Of a stretch of 64,000 nucleotides of DNA, positions 45,985-54,499 are shown piece by piece. Below the pieces are notes generated by a model, which was given only the letters and a program-made list of their open reading frames with translations, was not told the DNA's origin and ran no database searches. Each line of letters begins with the position of its first letter. Position 1 is the stretch's first letter. A program made the position numbers and the translations under genes. This stretch comes from Rhizobium leucaenae USDA 9039 (GTDB taxonomy: Bacteria > Pseudomonadota > Alphaproteobacteria > Rhizobiales > Rhizobiaceae): the NCBI RefSeq assembly GCF_000426285.1, contig NZ_AUFB01000008.1:62001-126000 (forward strand), in the 5' to 3' direction.

Positions 45985-46518
45985 ATGGACACGGATCGCT
46001 ATAATTGGATCAGCAGACGCGCGCACGAGATTTGGCAGCAGGAGGGGTTCCCCTCCGGGCGAGACCGCGAACATTGGTCGCAAGCTGTGGCTGAACGTGA
46101 ACAGCTCGAATGTGAAGAAGCGAGCGCTTCCGGTCCGACAGAAGGGCAATGGGATGAGATCAAAAGCGTCTTGGTTGTTGATGACGAGCCGATAATCCGG
46201 TTCGCGGCAGTCGACGTGCTCGAGCATGCGGGGTTTGAAGTCTGGGAGGCCGCTAACGCCGATGAGGCGCTTGTTCTGTTGAACCGCAGGACCATCGATG
46301 CCGTGTTCACTGATATCAATATGTCCGGATCAATGGACGGTCTCGGGCTGGTTTCGCGGATTCGTGCCCTTTCGCCCAAGACGAGGGTCGTCGTCACGTC
46401 CGGGCATGTCGGTTTCGGCAGTTTCGACCTTGCAAGCGGAGTATCGTTTTTGCCCAAGCCATATCAATTCGAAGCCTTGATCAACCTGCTGTCGACGCCA
46501 GCTCCCAAAGCTAATTGA
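45985..46518 (+). CDS. DUF2934 - response regulator receiver fusion
   Basis: A 177-residue protein with a DUF2934 segment at residues 8-40 (ISRRAHEIWQQEGFPSGRDR, then EHWSQA) and a CheY-like receiver at about 62-172. The receiver keeps the acidic pair D66 and D67 (VVDDEP), the phospho-acceptor D110 in VFTDINMSG, S139 in VVVTSGH and K158 in FLPKPY. It has no output domain or DNA-binding region. No sensor kinase lies nearby. A full EcfG-type promoter upstream suggests stress control. It may act by protein contact, as other single-domain receivers do. Confidence 0.85.
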   Translation: MDTDRYNWISRRAHEIWQQEGFPSGRDREHWSQAVAEREQLECEEASASGPTEGQWDEIKSVLVVDDEPIIRFAAVDVLEHAGFEVWEAANADEALVLLNRRTIDAVFTDINMSGSMDGLGLVSRIRALSPKTRVVVTSGHVGFGSFDLASGVSFLPKPYQFEALINLLSTPAPKAN

Positions 46519-46863
46519 TACATGACCTCGCGCCGCCGCGATTGCCCGTTTTTCGGTCGGCCCATTGAACTCGTTCGTTGCTCGCATGAAAACGAATCCG
46601 AATTCCAAATAGTTTAGCGCCAATCCGCCGCCGCTTCTGTCTCCTCAAGGCGTGCCACCGGCACATCCTTCCCTGAACAAAGGCGCAGCGGCAGTTCCAT
46701 CCCCGGAAACGCAAAGACATTCAGCCTAATGACAGTGGCTTGGCGTACTTGATCTGAAAAGAGGCATGCCCGGCTCTGTTGCCGGCAATTCTTGAAATTA
46801 TAGGGACCGAAAATTACATCATTTCCAATCGGCAAATGCGCGAGGAGGAGGAGGAAGGAAGGA
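46519..46863. other. Intergenic region, nothing recognised
   Basis: About 345 bases between the receiver gene and the small gene at 46864. Frames on either strand lack domain similarity and ribosome sites. No hairpin or repeat stood out. Confidence 0.5.
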
Positions 46864-47091
46864 ATGATCAGCAGGTATCTCAGCAAGCGTGATTTGGCTC
46901 TCGATTCAATCGACTTAGACACCTGTCAGCGCGCCTTTGATGCCATTCTGCTCAAAAGGAATATTTCGCGCGAAAGCGAAGAAGGAGAGCAAGTGGCGGC
47001 AATGATCATCGAGCTTTTTAGGGAAGGGGTTCACGACGAACATCAGCTTGTCGCACTCGTAGGAATTAACGAGAGCCATCGCCCTCTTTAA
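46864..47091 (+). CDS. Small helical protein of unknown function
   Basis: Seventy-five residues: MISRYLSKRDLALDSIDLDT, CQRAFDAILLKRNISRESEE, GEQVAAMIIELFREGVHDEH, QLVALVG. This is the pattern of a small rhizobial protein repeated in many copies per genome (a CQRAFD helix, then an A..II.LF..G helix). AGGAGGAGGAAGGA is directly upstream. No function known. Confidence 0.65.
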   Translation: MISRYLSKRDLALDSIDLDTCQRAFDAILLKRNISRESEEGEQVAAMIIELFREGVHDEHQLVALVGINESHRPL

Positions 47092-47560
47092 TCCCGATAA
47101 ATTCCCGCTTTGATGGAACAAACCAAGTAGGACACCGTTTGCAAAATTAGTTGGAAAGTTCCCCCTTTCCGACCGGCCTCCAAGCCAACCCGTCGTTGGC
47201 GGCGCCCCTGCCAGCGGCGGGTTTCTGGATCAATCCAAGCTATCGGTCCCGGTGCGTCGGATTGGTCCGATCGATACTCGAACATTGCTGGCTTTTCCAA
47301 GCCAGACGTCCCTGCCGAGGTTGCGGCAGTAGGCAGATCATTGTCAAAGCTGAGCTTTAAACAAGTCTGCCGTCAGCCGGCGGGGGCGCAATGCTGGCGA
47401 CAGACCTTCTCGTGGCACCTTTTGGAGCCACTAGGCGAGGACGGGGATCGACTCGCCGTTTGGGGGAACGCCAGGGAAAACGACTTGTTCCATCGGCTTA
47501 TGAGCGAAGCCAATCGGCCAACTGCAAAAATTAGCTTGTTCTGATCTAAGATCGTTTGCC
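47092..47560. other. Intergenic region, no convincing gene
   Basis: About 470 bases. Two plus-strand frames (47151-47360 and 47341-47544) lack a ribosome site and show odd composition. A short CTGCCG...CGGCAG pair is present near 47311-47328. Nothing else was seen. Confidence 0.5.
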
Positions 47561-47818
47561 ATGGAAAGCAGACGTATCAATCTTTTCAGACATGGCTGGG
47601 CTTCGCTTGCGATAAGGTGCCCCGGTCTTCGTGCGCACCCCAACAACGCTCCTTGGTTCAGAGATCTATGCAAGAGCTATAGCCAAGCGGTCTTGCAGCG
47701 AGATCGGCTGCGGCTCACACGCGTCAATGCCGATCGATTGGGCGAATACGAGGAAATCTGCGACGATCTGGAGAAAGAAGCCCAGCTCTATCTGTGCTTG
47801 TTAGATGAGCAGTCGTAA
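47561..47818 (+). CDS. Small protein of unknown function
   Basis: An 85-residue frame: MESRRINLFRHGWASLAIRC, then PWFRDLCKSYSQAVLQRDRL and EYEEICDDLEKEAQLYLCLL. The part from residue 30 looks like a helical rhizobial small protein; the arginine- and tryptophan-rich start may be upstream of the real beginning. No good ribosome site was found for ATG 47561. Confidence 0.45.
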   Translation: MESRRINLFRHGWASLAIRCPGLRAHPNNAPWFRDLCKSYSQAVLQRDRLRLTRVNADRLGEYEEICDDLEKEAQLYLCLLDEQS

Positions 47819-47977
47819 AGCTCGTCGCGATCTTTCAGATTCGCTCCGACGCTTCAGCTCTTTGTTTTTGCATGTCGTTCTCGCAAAACCGCCGCACACT
47901 TTTGCGCGACATGCATTAGGCGCCAAATCGGCTCGGATCGGTCCTCAATCAGCTAGGGCGCCCATAATTTCGTTCAG

Positions 47978-50173
47978 TTATGCGGTCGTCAGAATCCGGA
48001 TATCGCCCTTGCGGTCGATAACGTCGACCACGACGTGGCGACCAGAACGGCGCAAGGCCACATCGGCCGAGCCGGAACCGATCTGTAGGCGCCGCAAGAT
48101 CACCTCATCAAGAAATGCGGGAAGCTGCGGCTCATGGAAGCTGATCTGCAACTTGTTTGGATTGAAACTAAGACCGAGGCAGGATTGAAGCAGGAAGAGC
48201 GGCGCCGCCGCCGCCCAGGCTTGCGGTGAGCAGGCCACGGGATAGAAGGTCGGCCCTTGCGCCCGCTGGCGCGGGAGTCCGCAGAAAAGTTCGGGAAGCC
48301 GCCGCAGGTCGATATAGGTGGACGCGGCAAAGAGCCCGTCGAATATCCTCGCCGCTGCCGCGCGATAACCGTAGGCCGCAAGGCCCCTGGCGATCAGGGA
48401 ATTGTCGTGTGGCCAGATCGAGCCGTTGTGGTAACTCATGGGATTATAGCGCGCTTCCGTCGATGCGATGGTACGAATGCCCCAGCCGCAGAAGGATGAA
48501 GCCGTCATCAATGTGCGAGCAACCTGCTCTGCCCGCTCCGGATAGGCAAGACCGGTAAACAGTGCATGGCCCGCATTAGAGGACCGAACCCTGCAAGGTC
48601 GCTTATCGCCGTCGAGCGCCAAGGCGTAGGTGCCGAGCTCCTCGTCGAAAAAGCTCTCATCGAATGCTCGGCGCAGGCCATCGGCCCTCCCAACCAGATT
48701 TGCGGCGCGCTCCGTCTGCCCGAGCCGCTGGAATATCTCTGCTGCAGCCTGCCAGGCGCCATAGACATAGGCTTGGACTTCGGCGATTGCGATTGGACCT
48801 TTGGCCAGCGTTCCGTCCGCATGGAAGACGGAGTCGTGACTGTCTTTCCAAGCCTGATTGATCAAGCCTTCTTTCGTCAGCCGCCCATATTCGACGAAGC
48901 CGTCGCCGTCACGATCGCCATAGTCGTCGATCCAAGACAAGGCCGCCTCGATATGCGGCAGAATGCGTTCGATGACCGCAAGATCGCCGGTCCGTTTGAG
49001 ATAGTCACCTGCCAGCATCACGAACAGCGGCGTGGAATCGATGCTGCCGTAGTAGCGCCGGAAGGGTACCTCCCCAAGCTCGGCCATTTCGCCGCAACGG
49101 ACCTCGTGCAGAATCTTGCCGGGCTCGGCGTCGGAAGCGGGATCCATTTCCGTCGCCTGGTTCGCCGCCAGATAACCGAGAACGCCGCGGGCCACCTCCG
49201 GATCGAGCCAAAGTATCTGCAGGGCGGTTATGAGCGCATCGCGGCCGAAGACTGTGCTGAACCACGGAATGCCGGCATAGGGGTAGGGACCTTCCGGCTT
49301 TTCGGTTATCAACATGTTCAGATCCGAGGTGCAGCGCCGTGCTGCTTCGTTGAATATCTCATTGGACGTAACGATCGAAACTGCTCTCGACGACAGGGCG
49401 CGCAGGGCACGGCGTGCGTCACGCAGGGCAAAAAAGAAGGACCAATAGCTTGACCTTTCGGCCTCGGCCGGATCGCAGGCAATCTCGACAAAAAGTGATC
49501 TGGTTTCATGCGGAGCAAGCTGCAGGTCATAAAATACGTGTTCATTGCCGCATTCGTCCGGAAGGGGGTCGAAGGAGAGCCTCGTTGATCGTCCGCGATC
49601 GTCGAGCCCTTGATAGGCAAGAAGGATGCCGTCATCCGAGACGACCGGCGCCAGATGACGGCCCCGCTTCGCCCTTACCGTGCCACGTACCTCGAAGAGG
49701 TCGGCGAAGTCGGCTGCAAATGCGATCTCTATGCGGACGTGCTGCGGTCCCTCGTCGAAGTTGCGCACCGTCAGCCGTTCGTGAAACCGACCGTTCCACA
49801 AGAAGCGGGTGCGGCGCAGATGGATGTGATCATGGCCGAGGATGAGCTTTCCGGTCCTGTCGAAAAGGTCAGGATTGGTGAGATCGCAGGTGAGCGTGGC
49901 ATTGTCGTCGCGCAATGTCGAAGACAGCAGCATCGGCTTCTGGCCGTTGATCGTCATGTGAAGGTGAGAAAGATACCGGGTGTCGCGATGGAAAATTCCC
50001 TCCGGACTATCCGGCCCGGAAAGGATCTCCCCATTGCGATCGAAGACGGCGAAAGTATCGCCATGCTTCAAGGTAAGCGGCTGCCGCTCATGCAGCGAAG
50101 CGGTAGCCGGAACGAAGAACTGAGCGATCGGCGCACCGGACGCAGGCAGATTGTCGGAGGAAACGATCGGCAT
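47978..50173 (-). CDS. Amylo-alpha-1,6-glucosidase / glycogen-debranching-type glycosidase
   Basis: A 731-residue protein with an N-terminal glycogen-debranching domain (FVPATASLHERQPLTLKHGD, SPEGIFHRDTRYLSHLHMTI) and a C-terminal alpha/alpha barrel. The barrel has IPWFSTVFGRDALITALQIL, ADGTLAKGPIAIAEVQAYVY, RTIASTEARYNPMSYHNGSI and WPHDNSLIARGLAAYG, where the conserved Glu and Asp lie. It probably trims alpha-glucans. It lies 15 bases after a GT4 gene, so the two are co-transcribed; the pair is common in rhizobia, in stress-linked loci. Confidence 0.88.
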   Translation of the reverse strand: MPIVSSDNLPASGAPIAQFFVPATASLHERQPLTLKHGDTFAVFDRNGEILSGPDSPEGIFHRDTRYLSHLHMTINGQKPMLLSSTLRDDNATLTCDLTNPDLFDRTGKLILGHDHIHLRRTRFLWNGRFHERLTVRNFDEGPQHVRIEIAFAADFADLFEVRGTVRAKRGRHLAPVVSDDGILLAYQGLDDRGRSTRLSFDPLPDECGNEHVFYDLQLAPHETRSLFVEIACDPAEAERSSYWSFFFALRDARRALRALSSRAVSIVTSNEIFNEAARRCTSDLNMLITEKPEGPYPYAGIPWFSTVFGRDALITALQILWLDPEVARGVLGYLAANQATEMDPASDAEPGKILHEVRCGEMAELGEVPFRRYYGSIDSTPLFVMLAGDYLKRTGDLAVIERILPHIEAALSWIDDYGDRDGDGFVEYGRLTKEGLINQAWKDSHDSVFHADGTLAKGPIAIAEVQAYVYGAWQAAAEIFQRLGQTERAANLVGRADGLRRAFDESFFDEELGTYALALDGDKRPCRVRSSNAGHALFTGLAYPERAEQVARTLMTASSFCGWGIRTIASTEARYNPMSYHNGSIWPHDNSLIARGLAAYGYRAAAARIFDGLFAASTYIDLRRLPELFCGLPRQRAQGPTFYPVACSPQAWAAAAPLFLLQSCLGLSFNPNKLQISFHEPQLPAFLDEVILRRLQIGSGSADVALRRSGRHVVVDVIDRKGDIRILTTA

Positions 50174-50188
50174 TTTCCTCTCCTCTGA

Positions 50189-51283
50189 TTAATTGACCAC
50201 CTCCAGACCCACGGCGTAGCCGTTGGAGGAGTGCAGGGGGGCGACCTTCATGCAGGTACCGGGCAGTTGCCGGTATATGTCCAGGTAGTCCCTGGCCATC
50301 CGCTCCGTGGTAAAGCGCTTATCGAAAGTTGCCCGCACCCTTCGACGGTCGAGCTTCAGCGCCCATTCAAGTTTTTCTATCGCTTCGGCGACACTGTCGA
50401 CCAGAATGCCGGAAACGCCGTCGTCGATCACCTCCGGCACCGAGCCGCAACGGAAGGCGATAACGGGCGTGCCACACGCCATTGCCTCGATCATAACAAG
50501 ACCGAACGGTTCCGGCCAGTCGATCGGGAAGAGCAGCGCGCGGGCATTTCCGAGAAAATCCGCCTTCTGCTGATCATTGATCTCGCCGATGAATTCGACA
50601 TTCTGATGGCTTTTTACCATCGGTTCGATCACCGTCTTCCAGTATTCTTTGTCGACATTGTCGATTTTTGCCGCGATCTTCAGGGGTATGCCTGATCGGC
50701 TTGCGATCTCGATCGCGCGGTCAGGGCGCTTTTCGAGGGAGATGCGGCCAAGAAAGGCAAGGTAGTTGCCTTTCGGCTTTTCCGTGAAGGGAAGCAGATC
50801 GGCGGGTAAGCCATGATAGACCGTTCCCGACCAATTGACCGGGGGCATCGGCCGGCGCTGGTCGTTGGAGATCGAGACCAATGGGATGTCTGTAAAGGCC
50901 CGGTAGAACGGATAGAGGTCCGGCAGGTCGAGGCGCCCGTGGAGGGTGGTCACTGCGCGATCGGCGAAATCGCGGATCAGCGGAAAATGCAGCACGTCGA
51001 TATGGAAATGCAGGACGTCGAACTCATGCGCCCGCCGGCAAACTTTGTCCAGCATCAGAACATGGTGCGGCACCGGGTCCTTGACTGCCGCGTTGAGCCT
51101 CAGCGCCATATCACAACACGGTATCAGCCTGGCGTCCGTGACGGAATCGCCGCTGGCAAAGAGGGTAACGTCATGCCCCTGTGCGACAAGTTCTTCACTG
51201 AGATAGGAAACGATGCGTTCGGTGCCTCCATAAAGCTTGGGCGGAACACTTTCTGCAAGCGGTGCAATCTGAGCGATCCTCAT
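50189..51283 (-). CDS. Glycosyltransferase family 4
   Basis: A 364-residue GT-B transferase. It begins MRIAQIAPLAESVPPKLYGG then TERIVSYLSEELVAQGHDVT, the acceptor-domain pattern. The donor side has LAFLGRISLEKRPDRAIEIA, the nucleotide-sugar loop PIDWPEPFGLVMIEAMACGT and PVIAFRCGSVPEVI. GAGGTTTCGCCC precedes ATG 51283. First gene of a pair with the debranching-type enzyme; an alpha-glucan or glucosyl-glycerate type product is possible (inference). Confidence 0.88.
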   Translation of the reverse strand: MRIAQIAPLAESVPPKLYGGTERIVSYLSEELVAQGHDVTLFASGDSVTDARLIPCCDMALRLNAAVKDPVPHHVLMLDKVCRRAHEFDVLHFHIDVLHFPLIRDFADRAVTTLHGRLDLPDLYPFYRAFTDIPLVSISNDQRRPMPPVNWSGTVYHGLPADLLPFTEKPKGNYLAFLGRISLEKRPDRAIEIASRSGIPLKIAAKIDNVDKEYWKTVIEPMVKSHQNVEFIGEINDQQKADFLGNARALLFPIDWPEPFGLVMIEAMACGTPVIAFRCGSVPEVIDDGVSGILVDSVAEAIEKLEWALKLDRRRVRATFDKRFTTERMARDYLDIYRQLPGTCMKVAPLHSSNGYAVGLEVVN

Positions 51284-51612
51284 GGGCGAAACCTCCTCAA
51301 CAGAGCAACGTCATCGGTAAGCCGACCCGGGCGCTTAAATGCGTGCGGGGGGCAGACCGATCGGAGCGGCAAGCTTTGAAGAGATCGACACTGACACCTA
51401 GATGTTGCGGCGCGAAAAATTGGTCGTTACCAAGCGACTTCAATGCTTCCAGTTCGTTACAAGACACGATGCATTTCATGACTAGATAACGACGCAAAGC
51501 GGGCAAGGTTCGATTGCACCTGCATCCGGCGTCGGAAGGGCTCTCCGGGTATTGCTAGCGTCAACGTCATTGCAGAGAAAACATGCGGCTCCGATGGGAG
51601 CCGCATGGGCAA
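51284..51612. other. Intergenic region with one weak ORF
   Basis: A minus-strand frame 51297-51479 encodes 60 residues (MKCIVSCNELEALKSLGNDQ, then FFAPQHLGVSVDLFKACRSD) without a good ribosome site. It might be a small gene or chance. The rest shows nothing. Confidence 0.3.
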
Positions 51613-51875
51613 TTATCTCGTCGCTCGTTGTTGAAGTTGCGGCGTCAATTGCAGTTCGTTGATCAGGATTACCGCCGCGCCGATCCGCCGCGGGTACCGC
51701 GAGCGCACAGAAGATGCCGCGGAAGTCCCAGCCGAACCCGAGCAGTAGACCGCCAATCGATGAACCCAGAATGCTGCCCAGCCGTCCGATGCCCAGCATC
51801 CAGCTCACGCCGGTCGCGCGGGCAAAGGTGGGATAGCGGCCCGGCGCGTAGGCGTTGAGGCCGGTTTTAACAACG
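51613..51875 (-). pseudogene. C-terminal remnant of an MFS aromatic-acid transporter
   Basis: The frame TGLNAYAPGRYPTFARATGV, then SWMLGIGRLGSILGSSIGGL and LLGFGWDFRGIFCALAVPA is the last part of an AAHS-type MFS protein (RxTGVxWxxGIGRxGSIxG). After that a shift is needed: the next frame reads AAVILINELQLTPQLQQRAT and stops at 51613. Nothing before it resembles an MFS N-terminus. So only about 85 C-terminal residues survive, with one further frameshift. Confidence 0.7.
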
Positions 51876-51992
51876 GAGCGCCGAATTCCCCGGCGCTCCC
51901 AAATTGATCTCTCCACCAAATTGAGGGCCGGGGCTGGAACACCCATCGGGCTGTGGCGTTTGGTAAAAGCTGATCAATTTAGCGGCGGCGTC

Positions 51993-52730
51993 ATGGAAAA
52001 GACTCAGCTCACGCGGCGATTGTTTCTTGGCGGCGGTGTCGTATCTATCGCAGCCGGAACCCAGTCTGTAGCCGAGACAATCAAAGGCCACGAGCCTTGG
52101 CTGCCGCATCAGGCCGACAAACCCTCGGCTAACGATAGCCCCACCTATCGCTTTTTTTCTCCCAAGGAAGTTGAGTTCATGGAAGCAGCGACGGAGCGCA
52201 TCTGTCCGCATGACGAACTCGGCCCAGGGGCAAAAGAATGCCGGGTGGCTTTGTTCATCGACCATCAGCTCGCCGGCGGCTACGGGCGTGCCGATAGCTG
52301 GTATATGCAAGGCCCTTGGTCGAAAGGGCAGGAAACTCAAGGCTACCAATCCCGGCTCTCTCCGTCCGACATGTATCGGACCGCCATTGCTGCGATCGAG
52401 AAGGTGACGGCGGCAAGGCATGGCGGACAATCGTTCGCCGCCCTTTCGCCGGATGACCAGGACGCAATCCTCCAGGAGATCGAATCCGGCAAGGCGGAAC
52501 TGGAAGGCGCCGATGCCAAGACGTTCTTCAAGATGCTGCTGCTCAATACCAAGGAGGGCATGTTTTGCGATCCGATCTATGGTGGCAACAAGGACATGGC
52601 CGGCTGGAAGATGATCGGCTTTCCCGGTGCGCGTTACGATTACCGCGATTGGGTGGGACGTCACGGCGAACGCTATAGTGAGCCACCGGTTGGAATTGCC
52701 GGACGGCCCGACTGGAACCAGCAGAGCTGA
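51993..52730 (+). CDS. Gluconate 2-dehydrogenase small (gamma) subunit, Tat-exported
   Basis: A 245-residue gluconate_2-dh3 family protein. The N-terminus has a twin-arginine signal, TRRLFLGGG with R8 and R9, followed by a hydrophobic stretch. The core reads YRFFSPKEVEFMEAATERIC, then PHDELGPGAKECRVALFIDH, and TFFKMLLLNTKEGMFCDPIY. This subunit carries the folded flavin subunit across the membrane via Tat. ATG 51993 is used; the frame upstream is the end of MFS debris. It is followed after two bases by the large subunit. Confidence 0.9.
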   Translation: MEKTQLTRRLFLGGGVVSIAAGTQSVAETIKGHEPWLPHQADKPSANDSPTYRFFSPKEVEFMEAATERICPHDELGPGAKECRVALFIDHQLAGGYGRADSWYMQGPWSKGQETQGYQSRLSPSDMYRTAIAAIEKVTAARHGGQSFAALSPDDQDAILQEIESGKAELEGADAKTFFKMLLLNTKEGMFCDPIYGGNKDMAGWKMIGFPGARYDYRDWVGRHGERYSEPPVGIAGRPDWNQQS

Positions 52731-52732
52731 CC

Positions 52733-54499
52733 ATGGCAAGGAAGCTTCCACAGACAGATGTCGTTCTCGTCGGTTTCGGCTGGACCGGCGCATTGATGGC
52801 GCAGGAATTGACCGAAGCGGGCCTCAACGTGGTGGCACTGGAGCGCGGTAGCTGGCGCGATACAGCGACCGATTTTGCGCCGACCTTCATCCAGGACGAA
52901 TTGCGCTACCGGTATCAGGGGCATCTTTTCGAGCAGACGGCGCGGGAGACGCTGACCTTCCGCAATTCGCCGGACCAGACGGCACTTCCCATGCGTCGGC
53001 TCGGCTCATTCCTGCCGGGCACCGGCGTGGGCGGGTCGATCATCCATTGGAACGGCCAGGTCTGGCGTTTTCTGCCGTACGACTTCGAGATACGCACCCG
53101 GACCGAGGCTCGCTACGGCGCCGAGATGATCCCGCAGGACATGACGCTGCAGGATTGGGGTGTCACCTATGATGAGCTCGAACCCTACTATACGAGGTTC
53201 GAAGAGCTATGCGGCATTTCGGGCCAGGCCGGCAACGTCGATGGTGTCAGGCAAGCGGGCGGCAATCCCTTCGAAGGCAGGCGCTCCAAATCCTATCCCA
53301 CGCCACCGATGCAGCAGACATACGGCCCGACACTGTTTGCGAAAGCGGCTCAATCCCTCGGTTTGCATCCTTTTCCCTGTCCCTCGGGAAACATGTCGCA
53401 GGCCTATACTAACGCGCTCGGCGTCACGATGGCGCCATGCACCTATTGCGGCTTCTGCGAGAAATTCGGCTGCGGCAATTATTCGAAGGCCAGTGCCCAG
53501 ACGACGATCCTTCCCGTTCTCATGAAGAAGGAGAACTTCACGCTCAGAACCGACAGCGAGGTTCTTCTCATCAACCGGGATAGCAGCGGCAAGCGCGCCA
53601 CCGGCGTTACTTATGTCGACAGACAGGGCGAGGAATACGAGCAGCCCGCCGAACTCGTGATCGTCTGCGCCTATATCACGCACAATGTCCGGCTTCTGCT
53701 GATCTCCGGCATCGGCGAGGTCTATGACTCCCAGACGGGTAAAGGCACGCTGGGTAAGAACTACTGCTACCAGATCAATCCGAGCGTCAACGTCTTCTTC
53801 GAGGACAAGCTACTCAATCCCTTCATCGGAGCCGGCGCGCTCGGGATGATCGCCGATGACTGGAACGGCGATAATTTCGACCATACGGGGCTGGGCTTCA
53901 TCCATGGCGGCTATATCGCGGGCTACGTCACGACGGGACGGCCGATCGAGACGGAACTGCTTCCGAAGGGCACGCCGAAATGGGGCGCCAAGTGGAAGCA
54001 GGCTTTCGTCAGGAATTATCTGACGTCGATGTCGATCAGCCTGATGGGAGCCGTCATGCCCAACCGCGCCAACCATCTCGATCTCGATCCTTCCTATAGA
54101 GACATCCATGGCCGGCCCCTGATGCGCATGACCTACGACTTCAAGGCCAACGAGCTGAACATGCAGGATTTCGCCATGGGCAAGATGACAGACATCGCCA
54201 AGGCGATGCAGCCGCGCGAGATCAACGCCGCGCCGCGAGGCCCTCACTACGACATAGATCCCTATCAGACCACGCATAATACCGGCGGCGCCATTATGGG
54301 TGCCAATCCGCAGCAGAGCGTCGTCAACCGCTATCTGCAACACTGGGAGGTGCCGAACCTGTTCGTCGTCGGCGCAAGCGCCTTCGCGCACAACAGCGGC
54401 TACAATCCGACGGGGACGGTGAGCGCATTGGCGCTCTGGTCCGCCGACGCGATAAAGAGCCGGTATCTCAAAAATCCAGGCCCGTTGGTGCAGGCATGA
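52733..54499 (+). CDS. Gluconate 2-dehydrogenase large subunit (GMC flavoprotein)
   Basis: A 588-residue FAD enzyme of the GMC superfamily. FAD binding: VVLVGFGWTGALMAQELTEA then GLNVVALERG at the start; LGSFLPGTGVGGSIIHWNGQ. A cysteine cluster C236, C239, C242 and C247 (CTYCGFCEKFGC) fits the iron-sulfur site seen in related fructose/gluconate dehydrogenases. The C-terminal part has HNTGGAIMG and AFAHNSGYNPTGTVSALALW with the catalytic histidine and asparagine. It oxidises gluconate to 2-ketogluconate (or a related sugar acid) in the periplasm and passes electrons to the cytochrome at 54496. It overlaps that gene by four bases. Confidence 0.9.
   Translation: MARKLPQTDVVLVGFGWTGALMAQELTEAGLNVVALERGSWRDTATDFAPTFIQDELRYRYQGHLFEQTARETLTFRNSPDQTALPMRRLGSFLPGTGVGGSIIHWNGQVWRFLPYDFEIRTRTEARYGAEMIPQDMTLQDWGVTYDELEPYYTRFEELCGISGQAGNVDGVRQAGGNPFEGRRSKSYPTPPMQQTYGPTLFAKAAQSLGLHPFPCPSGNMSQAYTNALGVTMAPCTYCGFCEKFGCGNYSKASAQTTILPVLMKKENFTLRTDSEVLLINRDSSGKRATGVTYVDRQGEEYEQPAELVIVCAYITHNVRLLLISGIGEVYDSQTGKGTLGKNYCYQINPSVNVFFEDKLLNPFIGAGALGMIADDWNGDNFDHTGLGFIHGGYIAGYVTTGRPIETELLPKGTPKWGAKWKQAFVRNYLTSMSISLMGAVMPNRANHLDLDPSYRDIHGRPLMRMTYDFKANELNMQDFAMGKMTDIAKAMQPREINAAPRGPHYDIDPYQTTHNTGGAIMGANPQQSVVNRYLQHWEVPNLFVVGASAFAHNSGYNPTGTVSALALWSADAIKSRYLKNPGPLVQA

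Noticed and set aside
47151..47544. Two overlapping frames between the small genes
   Set aside because: No ribosome site and unusual amino-acid composition; treated as non-coding.
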